A stretch of 34,247 bases of DNA from Alkalibacterium sp. MB6. Its GTDB lineage: Bacteria > Bacillota > Bacilli > Lactobacillales > Carnobacteriaceae_A. Each line of letters starts with the position of its first letter. The stretch's first letter is position 1. The position numbers and the translations under genes are program-made. Below, piece by piece: positions 26,204-34,247 of this stretch. The stretch covers positions 1-34,247 of the forward strand of contig NZ_PREX01000025.1 of assembly GCF_009935905.1 (NCBI RefSeq). Direction: 5' to 3'. The notes under the pieces were generated by a model, which was not told where the DNA came from, did not search any database, and worked only from the letters and a program-made list of their open reading frames with translations.

Positions 26204-27190
26204 TTGAGATTATTATCGAAGAACAAAGAGGACATGCCAATAAAAAAAGACGTTTGGGATATCATTGAAAAATGGGATAGAATCATTATTCATCGTCATG
26301 TTCGACCTGATCCGGATGCTATTGGCTCTCAATGTGGATTAAAGGAATTAATTAAGGCAACTTACCCTGAGAAAGAAGTCTATGCAACAGGAGCCAATGT
26401 TGATGATTTAGCATACTTGGATGAGATGGATGAGGTTTCTGAAGATTTATATGAGCAAGCATTAGTAATCGTGACAGATACGGCTAATATTAAACGGATT
26501 GACGGCGATTATTATAAATTAGCTAAACAATGGATAAAAATTGACCACCACCCATTGGATGATTCATACGGTGAAGTGGAGTGGGTCAACACAGAAGTTA
26601 GTAGCTGCAGTGAGATGATTGCTGATTTATGGTTAAGCTTTCCAGAAAAAATCAAGATGACTGCTAAAGCTGCACGACTACTATATGCAGGAATCGTTGG
26701 GGACACCAATCGGTTCCTTTACGATGCAACGTCGCCTTATACGATGCAAATTGCTGCTGAATTAATGACGTATCCTTTTTCTCATACTGAAGTAAACAAT
26801 CAGATGAACGTGATTAAGCCTCATACAAGTAAGTTAATGGGCCACGCTCTAGACAAATTTGAATTGTCAGATGACGGGGTGGGTCACATTATGCTAACTC
26901 AAGATATATTGAAATCTTTAGGAATGGATGATAAAGACACACATGCGATTGTTCCTCTTTTAGGAAAAATAGAAGGGGTTTGTGTTTGGGCAGTGTTTGT
27001 TCAGCAGTCTGATGGGGCTTACCGATGCCGTTTAAGATCAAAGGGTCCAGTTATTAATACGGTCGCTCAGAATCATGGCGGTGGTGGGCATCCATTGGCA
27101 AGTGGCGCTCATGCAAAAGACGAGAAAGAACTGGAGCAAATTTTGTTAGAATTGAAACAACAGGTTGAAAACTACTCAAAAGAGTCATAA
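26204..27190 (+). CDS. nrnA: NrnA, bifunctional oligoribonuclease and PAP phosphatase
   Basis: NrnA (YtqI) degrades short oligoribonucleotides (nanoRNA, including linear dinucleotides) and dephosphorylates 3'-phosphoadenosine 5'-phosphate. The 328-residue DHH/DHHA1 protein shows RPDPDAIGS, VTDTAN, the DHH triad at residues 114-116 (IDHHP), GIVGDTNRF, and the C-terminal GGGGHPLASGA. The TTG at 26204 has AAAGGAG 9 bases upstream; an internal ATG at 26234 has a badly placed site. In Bacillus ytqI and ytoI are also neighbours. It complements RNase Y by clearing end products of RNA decay. Confidence 0.96.
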   Translation: MRLLSKNKEDMPIKKDVWDIIEKWDRIIIHRHVRPDPDAIGSQCGLKELIKATYPEKEVYATGANVDDLAYLDEMDEVSEDLYEQALVIVTDTANIKRIDGDYYKLAKQWIKIDHHPLDDSYGEVEWVNTEVSSCSEMIADLWLSFPEKIKMTAKAARLLYAGIVGDTNRFLYDATSPYTMQIAAELMTYPFSHTEVNNQMNVIKPHTSKLMGHALDKFELSDDGVGHIMLTQDILKSLGMDDKDTHAIVPLLGKIEGVCVWAVFVQQSDGAYRCRLRSKGPVINTVAQNHGGGGHPLASGAHAKDEKELEQILLELKQQVENYSKES

Positions 27191-27226
27191 ATCATTCCTA
27201 GGTCCGAGTACAAGCTGTTTACTGTA

Positions 27227-27235
27227 TGCTACTAT
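27227..27235 (+). promoter_or_regulatory. Candidate extended -10 promoter of the PBP gene
   Basis: TGCTACTAT matches an extended -10 pattern about 50 bases before the chosen PBP start; no clear -35 is present. Confidence 0.3.
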
Positions 27236-27284
27236 AGAAGAGGAACTATTCAACCATCGACACATAGATATAGAGGGACGTTTT

Positions 27285-29408
27285 ATGAAAACAAAAAAAT
27301 TACAAGATATCTTTGAAAGAAAGTTAAAGCAACTGTGGAACTATCTTGGTCCTTTATTGAGTCGCTTTTTCATAGTGACCAAGAGAAAATGGAAAAAATA
27401 CCATGTGACTAAAGTGCTTATCCTATCAGCATTGACAATTGCATTAGGATTTAGCATATATCTGGCCATATTGGCTCGATCGGCAAACGTCAATACGCTA
27501 AGAGTTGGTTTAGAACAATCAACGACCATTATTGACGAACAGGGAGAAATAGCGGGGACTCTATATGCCCAAAAAGGGACGTATACAGATATAGAAGAAA
27601 CCTCTCCTCATATCATAGATGCCATTATTTCTACGGAAGATCAACGATTTGAAAAGCATAGAGGGTTTGACCCTATCGGCTTGGCCCGTGCTGCATTTGG
27701 CTATGTAATCAATCGTGGTCAAATCGTTGGTGGGGGAAGTACCATCACCCAACAATTAGCGAAAAATGCTTACTTGTCTGCTGATCAAACCCTTATGAGA
27801 AAGTTTAGAGAACTGTTTTTAGCTATAGAGATAGAAAAGCATTATTCCAAAGATGACATTTTAGAAATGTATTTAAATCATGCGTATTTTGGTAATGGGG
27901 TTTGGGGAGTTGAAGATGCTTCGATGAAGTATTTTGGTAAGTCAGCCGATGAGGTGACAGTACCAGAAGCAGCTACGATAGCGGCTATGCTCAAGGCACC
28001 AAGCCGTTATAACCCTATAGATAATTATGAACGGTCGATCGAACGACGAAATATTGTCTTGAAATTGATGACAGATACTGAAGTCATTACTGAGGAAGAA
28101 AAAACGACCTATCAACAAACTGAACTACATTTGGTGGATCGATATAATAGTGAAAATGGGTACCGTTACCCTTATTACTTTGATGCAGTCATCAATGAAG
28201 CGGTCAATAAATATGATTTTGAAGAAGAAGATTTATTGAATAAGGGCTACACTATATATACGTCGTTAAACCAGACTCACCAACAGCAAATGGATGCGGC
28301 TTATGCAAATAATGCCCATTTGATTGAAAAAGCTGCAGATGGCACATCTGCTCAGAGTGCCTCGGTCGCTTTAAACCCGGATACTGGGGGCGTAACAGCT
28401 GTTTTGGGTGGCGTGGAAGGTTATACCTTCCGAGGGTTTAATCGTGCAACACAGATGCGAAGACAGCCTGGTTCAGTAATTAAACCGCTTGGGGTCTATA
28501 CCCCAGCATTGGAAGCTGGATACACGCCTCACTCTCTGTTAAAAGATGAGTTACTGGCTTATGGTTCGACTGAATACACGCCGACCAATTTATCTGGAGA
28601 GTATAAAGGGGAAGTTCCCATGTTTGAGGCAGTAGCAAAGAGTTACAACGCCCCAACGGTTTGGCTCCTCAATGAAATTGGGATAAGCAAAGGGGCTAGA
28701 AAACTGGAGCAATTTGGTTTGACCGTGACAGATATGGATAAGCAGTCGCTCGGGAATATTTCTCTTGGAGGAATGGAGCGAGGGGTGAGTCCTCTTGAAT
28801 TAGCCAGTGCCTACAGTGTGTTTCCTAATGACGGACAAAAAGTAGACCCGCATTTCATTGTGAAAATCGTGGATGCAACCGGTGCTATTGTTGTTGATAA
28901 TACCTCACCTAAAAGCAGACGAGTTGTTTCTAAAGAAGTGGCAGAAGAGATGAACAGTATGCTGTTAAGTGTCTTTGAAAATGGGACAGGGCAGCAAATA
29001 AAGCCAGCAAACTTTGACGTAGCTGGTAAAACGGGAACCACTCAGTCTACAAATGGTCAAGGCAATTCCGATCAATGGATTGTAGGTTATACGCCTGACT
29101 TAGTTATAGCGAGTTGGATGGGCTTTGATAAAACAACAGACCAACACTTTTTGACGAATTACAGCTCACAAGGCGTGGGTAGAATCCTGAAAGCAAAGTT
29201 GGAAATGATCTTACCGTATACTGAACAAACCACATTCTTAGTGGAAGAAGCCGGACATGATTATGTTGAAGAAGGATCGACCTTTGTTGATCAGTTATCC
29301 GAAGGTATGCAAGAAGCAGGAAAAGCGATTAAAGAAGGCGCATCAGTTATTCAGGAAAAAGCAAGTCAGTGGTTCAACCAATTCCGCGACCAGATGAACG
29401 GAGAATAA
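27285..29408 (+). CDS. pbp2A: Class A penicillin-binding protein (PBP2A-type)
   Basis: This bifunctional cell-wall enzyme polymerises glycan strands and cross-links peptides outside the membrane. The 707-residue protein has a basic cytosolic tail, one membrane helix (about 44-64), a GT51 transglycosylase (catalytic Glu118 in STEDQRFEKHRG, then GGGSTITQQLAKN) and a transpeptidase with Ser397-x-x-Lys400 (PGSVIKP), Ser453-x-Asn455 (SYN) and Lys582-Thr-Gly (KTGTT). The C-terminus ends in a charged helical tail. I chose ATG 27285 (AGAGGGA upstream). A longer in-frame start at 27165 would overlap nrnA and lacks support. Confidence 0.93.
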   Translation: MKTKKLQDIFERKLKQLWNYLGPLLSRFFIVTKRKWKKYHVTKVLILSALTIALGFSIYLAILARSANVNTLRVGLEQSTTIIDEQGEIAGTLYAQKGTYTDIEETSPHIIDAIISTEDQRFEKHRGFDPIGLARAAFGYVINRGQIVGGGSTITQQLAKNAYLSADQTLMRKFRELFLAIEIEKHYSKDDILEMYLNHAYFGNGVWGVEDASMKYFGKSADEVTVPEAATIAAMLKAPSRYNPIDNYERSIERRNIVLKLMTDTEVITEEEKTTYQQTELHLVDRYNSENGYRYPYYFDAVINEAVNKYDFEEEDLLNKGYTIYTSLNQTHQQQMDAAYANNAHLIEKAADGTSAQSASVALNPDTGGVTAVLGGVEGYTFRGFNRATQMRRQPGSVIKPLGVYTPALEAGYTPHSLLKDELLAYGSTEYTPTNLSGEYKGEVPMFEAVAKSYNAPTVWLLNEIGISKGARKLEQFGLTVTDMDKQSLGNISLGGMERGVSPLELASAYSVFPNDGQKVDPHFIVKIVDATGAIVVDNTSPKSRRVVSKEVAEEMNSMLLSVFENGTGQQIKPANFDVAGKTGTTQSTNGQGNSDQWIVGYTPDLVIASWMGFDKTTDQHFLTNYSSQGVGRILKAKLEMILPYTEQTTFLVEEAGHDYVEEGSTFVDQLSEGMQEAGKAIKEGASVIQEKASQWFNQFRDQMNGE

Positions 29409-29547
29409 AGGCGGTAAGCATAAAGATAGACATGGAATAAGCAGCATAAATCAGTGGATTCTTTTCTGGTAAGAGCCACTTATTCATGATAAACTGAATA
29501 AGATGAAATAACGTTCTCAAAAAGAACGATAGGGAAGGGATGAAAGC

Positions 29548-29889
29548 ATGTCAGTTAATATTTATGATACTGCTAATCAGTTAGAACAGGATTTAAGAAA
29601 TTCAGAGGAGTTTGCCGAATTAAAACGCGCATTCGCAGCAATTAAAGAAGACGAAGAAGCGAATGGTGTTTATAATGAATTCCGACAAGTTCAGCAACTC
29701 ATTCAACAGAAACAAATGATGGGTGAACAAGTAACAGAAGAAGAAGCAAAACAAGCCCAGACTATTTCTGAGAAAATTAACGAAAATGAAGTGATTTCTC
29801 AACTCTTAGAAGCGGAGAAACGCGTCGGGACAATGATTGACGACATTAATCAAACCGTACTAAAACCAGTTAGAGAATTATATCAATAA
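29548..29889 (+). CDS. yheA: YheA-like small helical protein (YlbF/YmcA family)
   Basis: The 113-residue, entirely helical, Glu/Gln-rich protein (NIYDTANQLEQDLRNSEEF; KLNE-type C-terminal half) fits the YlbF/YmcA/YheA family. B. subtilis YlbF and YmcA form a complex that directs RNase Y, but YheA itself has no settled role, so an RNase Y link is inference. The ATG follows AAGGGA. A small hairpin cgttct/agaacg (29512-29528) lies in the leader. A terminator follows. Confidence 0.85.
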   Translation: MSVNIYDTANQLEQDLRNSEEFAELKRAFAAIKEDEEANGVYNEFRQVQQLIQQKQMMGEQVTEEEAKQAQTISEKINENEVISQLLEAEKRVGTMIDDINQTVLKPVRELYQ

Positions 29890-29896
29890 AACCATT

Positions 29897-29932
29897 GAAA
29901 AAGGACTTACTTGTCAAGGTAGGTCCTTTTCT
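29897..29932 (+). terminator. yheA terminator
   Basis: aaaaggac (29899-29906) pairs with gtcctttt (29923-29930), with tac/gta inside. The T-run is short, so termination may be partial. Confidence 0.7.
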
Positions 29933-30016
29933 AAAATGGAGGAAAGAACATACGTACCCATCATTAATTAAGAAACAATAAATACTTAACAAAAGAGAAG
30001 AAGGGAGGAAATGCTG

Positions 30017-31255
30017 ATGATACAGTTTATTCACGCCGCCGATTTACACTTGGACAGCCCGTTTAAAGGGTTGAGGCGCATACCAAAAGAGCTTTTATCG
30101 ACAATTAAGCAGGCGACCTTTGATGCACTGACTAAAATTGTGGATGAAGCCATTTCACATCAAGTGGATTTCTTACTAATTTCAGGAGATATTTATGATG
30201 TAGAGGACAGAAGTATTAAAGCGCAAGTTGTGCTTAAAAGAGAATTAGAGCGATTAATACCGCATAATATTCACGTGTTTATTATTCATGGTAATCACGA
30301 CTACCAAACAAGTCAGCAGGATCATTTAGCTCTACCAGAGAACACGCACGTCTTTCCAAATACGGTTGAGACGATAGAGACAACCACTAAAACTGGAAAA
30401 CGAGTAGCCATTACTGGTTTCAGTTATGATAAGAAATGGATTGAAGAGAGAAAAATAAGTGAGTATCCAACTCGGCATCCTCAAGTGGATTATCATATTG
30501 GCCTTCTTCATGGTTATGCGGAGGGACAACAGACGGATCATGCTCGTTATGCACCGTTTTCATTTAACGAGTTGCGTCAAAAACAATATGATTATTGGGC
30601 ATTGGGTCATATTCACAAGTTTCAGCAGTTAGCTTCTGATCCCTTAATCTATTACAGTGGAAACCCTCAAGGCAGGCACCGGAAAGAGGAAGGAGAAAAA
30701 GGATGTTTGCTTGTTGAATTAAATGAACCCAACAAGCAGGTTACCTTTTTGCCAACTGCTCAAGTGATTTGGACAAATATCGAGGTGGACTTAACAGAAA
30801 AAACGACTCTAAACAGTATTTTTGAAGCTGTGAAAGAGGCTGTCAGTCAAGATGAAAATACCTTTAGCCTTATCACCCTCCACTTAACGGTGTCCAATGA
30901 CCTGCCTTCATCTGTTATAAAAAAATTGGAACAACTTGACTTTTATGAGGCCTTACAGCTGTATTCTGAGCAGTCATTCCATTATATTGTTGAAAGTAAA
31001 GTGAGCGTCCAGGCCGGAGAGAATGAAGTGGTATCCTTGAAAAAGGTATTTCCTACTGCTTGGGAAACGGCCATTGAAGAAATGAAAAAAAGTAAGGCAT
31101 TTAATATAGAAACAGATGAACTTTATAATTCTTATGTTCATTCTAAGTATTTAAATCCCCGCGACGATAGGTATAGAAATGAGATTGTTGAAAGAGCAAT
31201 GAATCTGCTCTTACAAGATTTAGGGGATAAAGAAGGTGCGGAATATGAAGATTAA
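30017..31255 (+). CDS. yhaO: YhaO, SbcD-like metallophosphoesterase nuclease
   Basis: YhaO belongs to the Mre11/SbcD calcineurin-like family of DNA exonucleases. The 412-residue protein has the phosphoesterase motifs in order: HAADLHLD (about 6-13), ISGDIYD, HGNHDYQ, LLHGYAEG and LGHIHKF, followed by a C-terminal capping region. The ATG at 30017 is set by AAGGGAGG 8 bases upstream; the ATG at 30011 is too close to that site. The stop overlaps the yhaN start by 11 bases, implying a YhaO-YhaN complex like SbcD-SbcC or Mre11-Rad50. Its substrate is not established. Confidence 0.93.
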   Translation: MIQFIHAADLHLDSPFKGLRRIPKELLSTIKQATFDALTKIVDEAISHQVDFLLISGDIYDVEDRSIKAQVVLKRELERLIPHNIHVFIIHGNHDYQTSQQDHLALPENTHVFPNTVETIETTTKTGKRVAITGFSYDKKWIEERKISEYPTRHPQVDYHIGLLHGYAEGQQTDHARYAPFSFNELRQKQYDYWALGHIHKFQQLASDPLIYYSGNPQGRHRKEEGEKGCLLVELNEPNKQVTFLPTAQVIWTNIEVDLTEKTTLNSIFEAVKEAVSQDENTFSLITLHLTVSNDLPSSVIKKLEQLDFYEALQLYSEQSFHYIVESKVSVQAGENEVVSLKKVFPTAWETAIEEMKKSKAFNIETDELYNSYVHSKYLNPRDDRYRNEIVERAMNLLLQDLGDKEGAEYED

Positions 31256-34064
31256 ACGAATAGATATATACGGTTATGGAAAATGGGTTGATGAGTCATT
31301 CGAACTCGAATCTCCATTTCACTTGTTTTATGGTCAAAATGAAGCAGGGAAATCCACTTTAATGTCCTTTATTCATAGTATATTCTTTGGTTTTCCCACT
31401 AGACATAGCTCCGCTTCCCGTTATGAACCAAAAGACAGTAGTCGCTACGGCGGCAAATTGACTATCGAGGATAAACGGTTTGGAGACGTTGTTATTGAGA
31501 GAGTCCCAGGGAAAGTAACAGGTGACGTAACAGTAACATTGGAAGACGGAACCGTTGGAGATGACAAATTGCTCTCAGTTCTCTTACGTGACAAAGGTCG
31601 TTCCTTTTTTGAACGCATCCATTCTTTTGATTTGAAAGGTTTAGAAGCCATTGAGCAGATGAATAGCGAACAAATTAATCGCTTTTTCTTGAGTATTGGT
31701 GCGTTTGGCAACGAAACATACTTATCAACAGCTGATCAATATAAAGCTAAAGCCAGCCAATTATTTAAACCAACTGGTCGTAAGCCATTGATTAATGAAC
31801 AATCAGTTATATTGGAAAAGAAGCAACAAGCGATTATAAAAGCAAAACAAAAAAATGAGGACTACATACGTCTCATTAAAGAAACAAGTGAACTCGAGGA
31901 TTCTTTGAGCGAATTAAAAATGAGGAAAGAAGCTTTAAGGGAGCAAGTAAGTAACTTAGTAGAGTTCACTAAAGAAATAGAAACAATTAATGAAATCAAA
32001 GAGTTGTCGAGTGACATTGACAACTATTCTCAACCCGACCTACCTGAGGATGGTTTATTTAAACTAAAACAATTGAATGAAGATAGTTCGAATTTTAGAG
32101 AAAAAATAGAAGCATTACAATTGCAGCAAAAAGAATTGCAAGAAGACTATCGACCGTCTAAAGAACTCATTCTTTATCAAAGCCATGAAGAAGAGTTAAA
32201 GAGTTTTGCAAAAGAATTGGATCATTATGAGGCATTGGTTCAACAAATAGTTATTCAACAGCAGGAAGTTAGCTCGATAGCCAACCAATTAACTGAAACA
32301 AAAATTCGTGAACAGTTGCCACTCCACGATGCATTGCCAAAAGAATGGTCAAATTCTGACTGGGAGGCCTTTAAAAAGCTGAAGCAAACATCCAAACAAT
32401 TAAACCAGTCAAAAGAAGAATTAAATGAAGCAATAAAAGCTTTGCATTACCGTATTGAAATGAATAATGATCGAATTGATTCGATTGAACAAGCTATGTG
32501 GCCATTAGATACCTTTAAAGAGATAGAGAAACGAGCGGAAGAAAACGAGACTAATGAAGCTGAAACATCTTCTGGATTACCTTTACTTCCTTTAGCGATG
32601 GGCGTTTTAACATTAATTAGTAGTGCGTTATTCTTCGTTAATAACCAGCCTCTCTTTCTACTGATTGCGTTCATCAGTTTAGTCACAGGGATTATAGCCT
32701 ATAAAAAAACAGAAAAACCGATAAAAACAACCTTCTCTTCAGAAGAATTGAAACAGTACTATGAACAAAAGAGTTTGAGAGCGCAATGGAAAGAGGTATT
32801 GGCTTTAAATGACCAATTGCAACAAGAGAAGGGAAATAAAGAAAAAGAAAGAGACGACCTTGAGCCGTTGATTCTGTTAACTAAAGAAGATTGGGATAGG
32901 TGGAAACAGCAGATGGGCTTACCGCCTGTTTTGTCCATGGAACAAGTCGAACAAAAACAAGCTTTATTCTATGATTTAAGAAAAATGCAGCACCGAAGAA
33001 CAGACTTAGAAGCAAGTATGAATGAGCATATTTCCAAGCTGAGTAATAGATTAAAGCAGCTGAAAGGTTTAAGGGAGCAGACAGAAGCAGATGATGATCC
33101 GTTAACTCAATACAAAAAAATGAAAGAATGGATAAAAACAGTTGAAGTAGAGTTAGATTCTCAAAGGGAATACGTTAAATATACAGAGTCAATTCAGCGG
33201 GATATCACTCATTATGTCAAGCAAGAACAAGCAAGTCGAAAAGAAAAACATGCATTATTACGCTCCGCAGATGCGATGAACGATGAGGAGTTTTTCCAGA
33301 GGTACCACAAACAAGACAAGGTAGAAGAAAAGAAACAGAGAATGAGCATGTTAAGAGAGAAGCTGCCTGAAATCAATTCAGAAGTTGAAGCTTTAACTAT
33401 TGATACAATCCAAGAGGATTTGACGGTTAAGAAAGCAGAAATAGAAGAGGTTAAATCAATTGAAAATCAACATACAAGGCGGTTGATGGAGCTAGACATC
33501 TTACGAAAAGAAATAGAAGACGGAGGCACTTATTTTGATTTACTTCAAGAATTTGAGAATGAGAAAAGTGCGTATCAACAAACGGTTGATGAATGGAATG
33601 TACTAAAAGTCGCCGCGTCTCTCATAGAGGAAACCTTGAATCACGCAGTTGAAGACAAGATGCCTCAAACCATTGAAACAGCAACAACTTACTTCCGTTT
33701 TTTAACTGACAATCACTATAAGCAGATTATAATGGATGATCACTTGATTCTGGTCACTCGGCAAGATGGCAAGCAGCTGGATGTGAAAGAATTATCGAGA
33801 GGAACAGTCGAACCGCTCTATATCGCTCTTCGGTTAGCTTTCATTAAACACTCTAAAGACAGCATACAGTTTCCAATCATTATTGATGATAGTTTTGTCA
33901 ATATGGATCAGACTAGACTGGAGCGCATGTATCAGCTGTTAATGGATTTTGATGAGGATCAGCAAATTATTTATTTCTCATTTGATCAAACAATCCTGTC
34001 ATATATTGCTTCAGAAACGTATACTAATCTTAACAAGCGGCTACAAAAACTTAAAACCATTTGA
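31245..34064 (+). CDS. yhaN: YhaN, SbcC/Rad50-like ATPase with central membrane hairpin
   Basis: The 939-residue protein has the split ATPase of the SMC/Rad50 type: Walker A GQNEAGKST (residues 30-38) at the start, and a signature-like ELSRGT plus Walker B FPIIIDDSFVNMD near the end, separated by about 800 residues of coiled coil. In the middle, where Rad50 and SbcC carry the CxxC zinc hook, there is a pair of hydrophobic helices (about 446-487, with FFVNNQP between). No CxxC is seen. This suggests the arms are anchored in the membrane. The ATG at 31245 (AGAAGG upstream) overlaps the yhaO stop. A role in repair of DNA ends with YhaO is inferred. Confidence 0.9.
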   Translation: MKIKRIDIYGYGKWVDESFELESPFHLFYGQNEAGKSTLMSFIHSIFFGFPTRHSSASRYEPKDSSRYGGKLTIEDKRFGDVVIERVPGKVTGDVTVTLEDGTVGDDKLLSVLLRDKGRSFFERIHSFDLKGLEAIEQMNSEQINRFFLSIGAFGNETYLSTADQYKAKASQLFKPTGRKPLINEQSVILEKKQQAIIKAKQKNEDYIRLIKETSELEDSLSELKMRKEALREQVSNLVEFTKEIETINEIKELSSDIDNYSQPDLPEDGLFKLKQLNEDSSNFREKIEALQLQQKELQEDYRPSKELILYQSHEEELKSFAKELDHYEALVQQIVIQQQEVSSIANQLTETKIREQLPLHDALPKEWSNSDWEAFKKLKQTSKQLNQSKEELNEAIKALHYRIEMNNDRIDSIEQAMWPLDTFKEIEKRAEENETNEAETSSGLPLLPLAMGVLTLISSALFFVNNQPLFLLIAFISLVTGIIAYKKTEKPIKTTFSSEELKQYYEQKSLRAQWKEVLALNDQLQQEKGNKEKERDDLEPLILLTKEDWDRWKQQMGLPPVLSMEQVEQKQALFYDLRKMQHRRTDLEASMNEHISKLSNRLKQLKGLREQTEADDDPLTQYKKMKEWIKTVEVELDSQREYVKYTESIQRDITHYVKQEQASRKEKHALLRSADAMNDEEFFQRYHKQDKVEEKKQRMSMLREKLPEINSEVEALTIDTIQEDLTVKKAEIEEVKSIENQHTRRLMELDILRKEIEDGGTYFDLLQEFENEKSAYQQTVDEWNVLKVAASLIEETLNHAVEDKMPQTIETATTYFRFLTDNHYKQIIMDDHLILVTRQDGKQLDVKELSRGTVEPLYIALRLAFIKHSKDSIQFPIIIDDSFVNMDQTRLERMYQLLMDFDEDQQIIYFSFDQTILSYIASETYTNLNKRLQKLKTI

Positions 34065-34082
34065 AGAGTTTATGAGTTCATT

Positions 34083-34127
34083 CTCGTGACTTTAGTCGTG
34101 AGTAAGCGATTTCGCATGTTTTTTTAT
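34083..34127 (+). terminator. Hairpins and T-run after yhaN, terminator or IS left end
   Basis: ctcgtgac (34083-34090) pairs with gtcgtgag (34095-34102) using two G-T pairs, then a small gcga-tt-tcgc hairpin (34106-34115) precedes seven T's. It can serve as the yhaN terminator. Because a transposase gene starts 35 bases later, the hairpins could instead belong to the left end of the IS. Confidence 0.5.
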
Positions 34128-34136
34128 TTCTACATA

Positions 34137-34145
34137 TGATAAAAT
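34137..34145 (+). promoter_or_regulatory. Extended -10 of the tnpA promoter inside a palindrome
   Basis: TGATAAAAT is an extended -10 element that lies in the loop of ctacat/atgtag (34130-34153). No good -35 is seen. Confidence 0.4.
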
Positions 34146-34161
34146 ACATGTAGAGGTGATT

Positions 34162-34247
34162 ATGGTGAAAAAAGCACTAAAAGGAAGAGGTTACGTCTAC
34201 TATATTCAGTACCATATAGTATGGTGTGTAAAGTACAGAAAGCCGAT
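34162..34247 (+). CDS. tnpA: IS200/IS605 family transposase TnpA, N-terminal fragment
   Basis: Only 28 codons lie in the window. They read MVKKALKGRGYVYYIQYHIV followed by WCVKYRKP, which fits the beginning of Y1 (HUH) transposases of the IS200/IS605 family; the YHIVWCVKYR segment is the first conserved beta strand. The ATG follows GAGGTGATT. The HUH motif and catalytic tyrosine lie outside the window, so intactness and the presence of a tnpB partner are unknown. Confidence 0.8.
   Translation, partial: MVKKALKGRGYVYYIQYHIVWCVKYRKP

Larger units (their letters stand above)
34083..34247 (+). mobile_element. Left part of an IS200/IS605-type insertion sequence (cut by window edge)
   Basis: A tnpA start with its own ribosome site follows hairpin-forming DNA immediately downstream of yhaN. 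IS200/IS605 elements have subterminal hairpins instead of inverted repeats and no target duplication, so the exact left boundary cannot be set; the start given is a guess at the first hairpin. Confidence 0.5.

Noticed and set aside
27165-27284. 40-residue N-terminal extension of the class A PBP
   Set aside because: It overlaps the end of nrnA, has no ribosome site, and adds residues not expected before the basic cytosolic tail.
29512-29528. GTTCT/AGAAC inverted repeat before yheA as a LexA site
   Set aside because: The half-sites are in the wrong orientation (GTTC first), and the short loop makes a small RNA hairpin more likely.

Overview
The window looks like a chromosomal housekeeping segment of a low-GC Gram-positive bacterium of the order Lactobacillales. 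The evidence is the gene order ymfF-ymfH-rodZ-pgsA-cinA-recA-rny-ymdB-mutS-mutL and ruvA-ruvB-queA-tgt-yajC-comN, an SMK-box (SAM-III) riboswitch in front of metK, tRNA genes without an encoded CCA tail, and a yheA-yhaO-yhaN group. A Carnobacteriaceae-like member is a guess. The strongly acidic extracellular linker of RodZ would fit a salt- or alkali-tolerant species, but the genus cannot be fixed from sequence alone.

Layout. 1-1411 is a run of 15 tRNA genes (first one cut by the window edge): Leu, Arg, Pro, Met, Ile2, fMet, Asp, Gly, Ile, Ser, Glu, Ser, Asp, Phe, Gly. It ends in a bidirectional terminator shared with a lone minus-strand membrane protein (1512-1991). metK follows with its riboswitch (2137-3480). 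Then come the M16-like pair ymfF/ymfH (3525-6067), a 400-base non-coding gap, rodZ-pgsA (6469-8025), cinA (8282-9559), recA with a LexA box and a good promoter (9562-10828), rny (11149-12708), ymdB-mutS-mutL-msrB (12842-18690), ruvA-ruvB-queA-tgt-yajC-comN (18808-23523), dinB-spxR-nrnA-pbp2A (23696-29408), yheA (29548-29889) and yhaO-yhaN (30017-34064). The window ends inside the first codons of an IS200/IS605-type tnpA (34162 onward).

Functional themes. Genome maintenance dominates: RecA, RuvAB, MutSL, DinB and the SbcCD-like YhaON, with LexA-like boxes in front of recA and, more weakly, ruvA. RNA metabolism is the second theme: RNase Y, NrnA, the YmdB phosphodiesterase, and queuosine synthesis by QueA and Tgt. 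Envelope genes are RodZ, PgsA, YajC and a class A PBP. All but one gene are on the plus strand, mostly in short operons separated by clear intrinsic terminators. Many starts are GTG or TTG (rodZ, pgsA, mutS, mutL, comN, nrnA, the orphan membrane protein), each chosen from ribosome-binding-site position and family alignment.

I found no convincing new multi-gene system. The items most worth checking are non-coding: a palindrome-rich spacer inside the tRNA cluster, a terminator whose loop copies the 16S rRNA 3' end, a foldable region between recA and rny, a LexA-like box nested in a terminator/promoter overlap before ruvA, and the IS insertion point behind yhaN.
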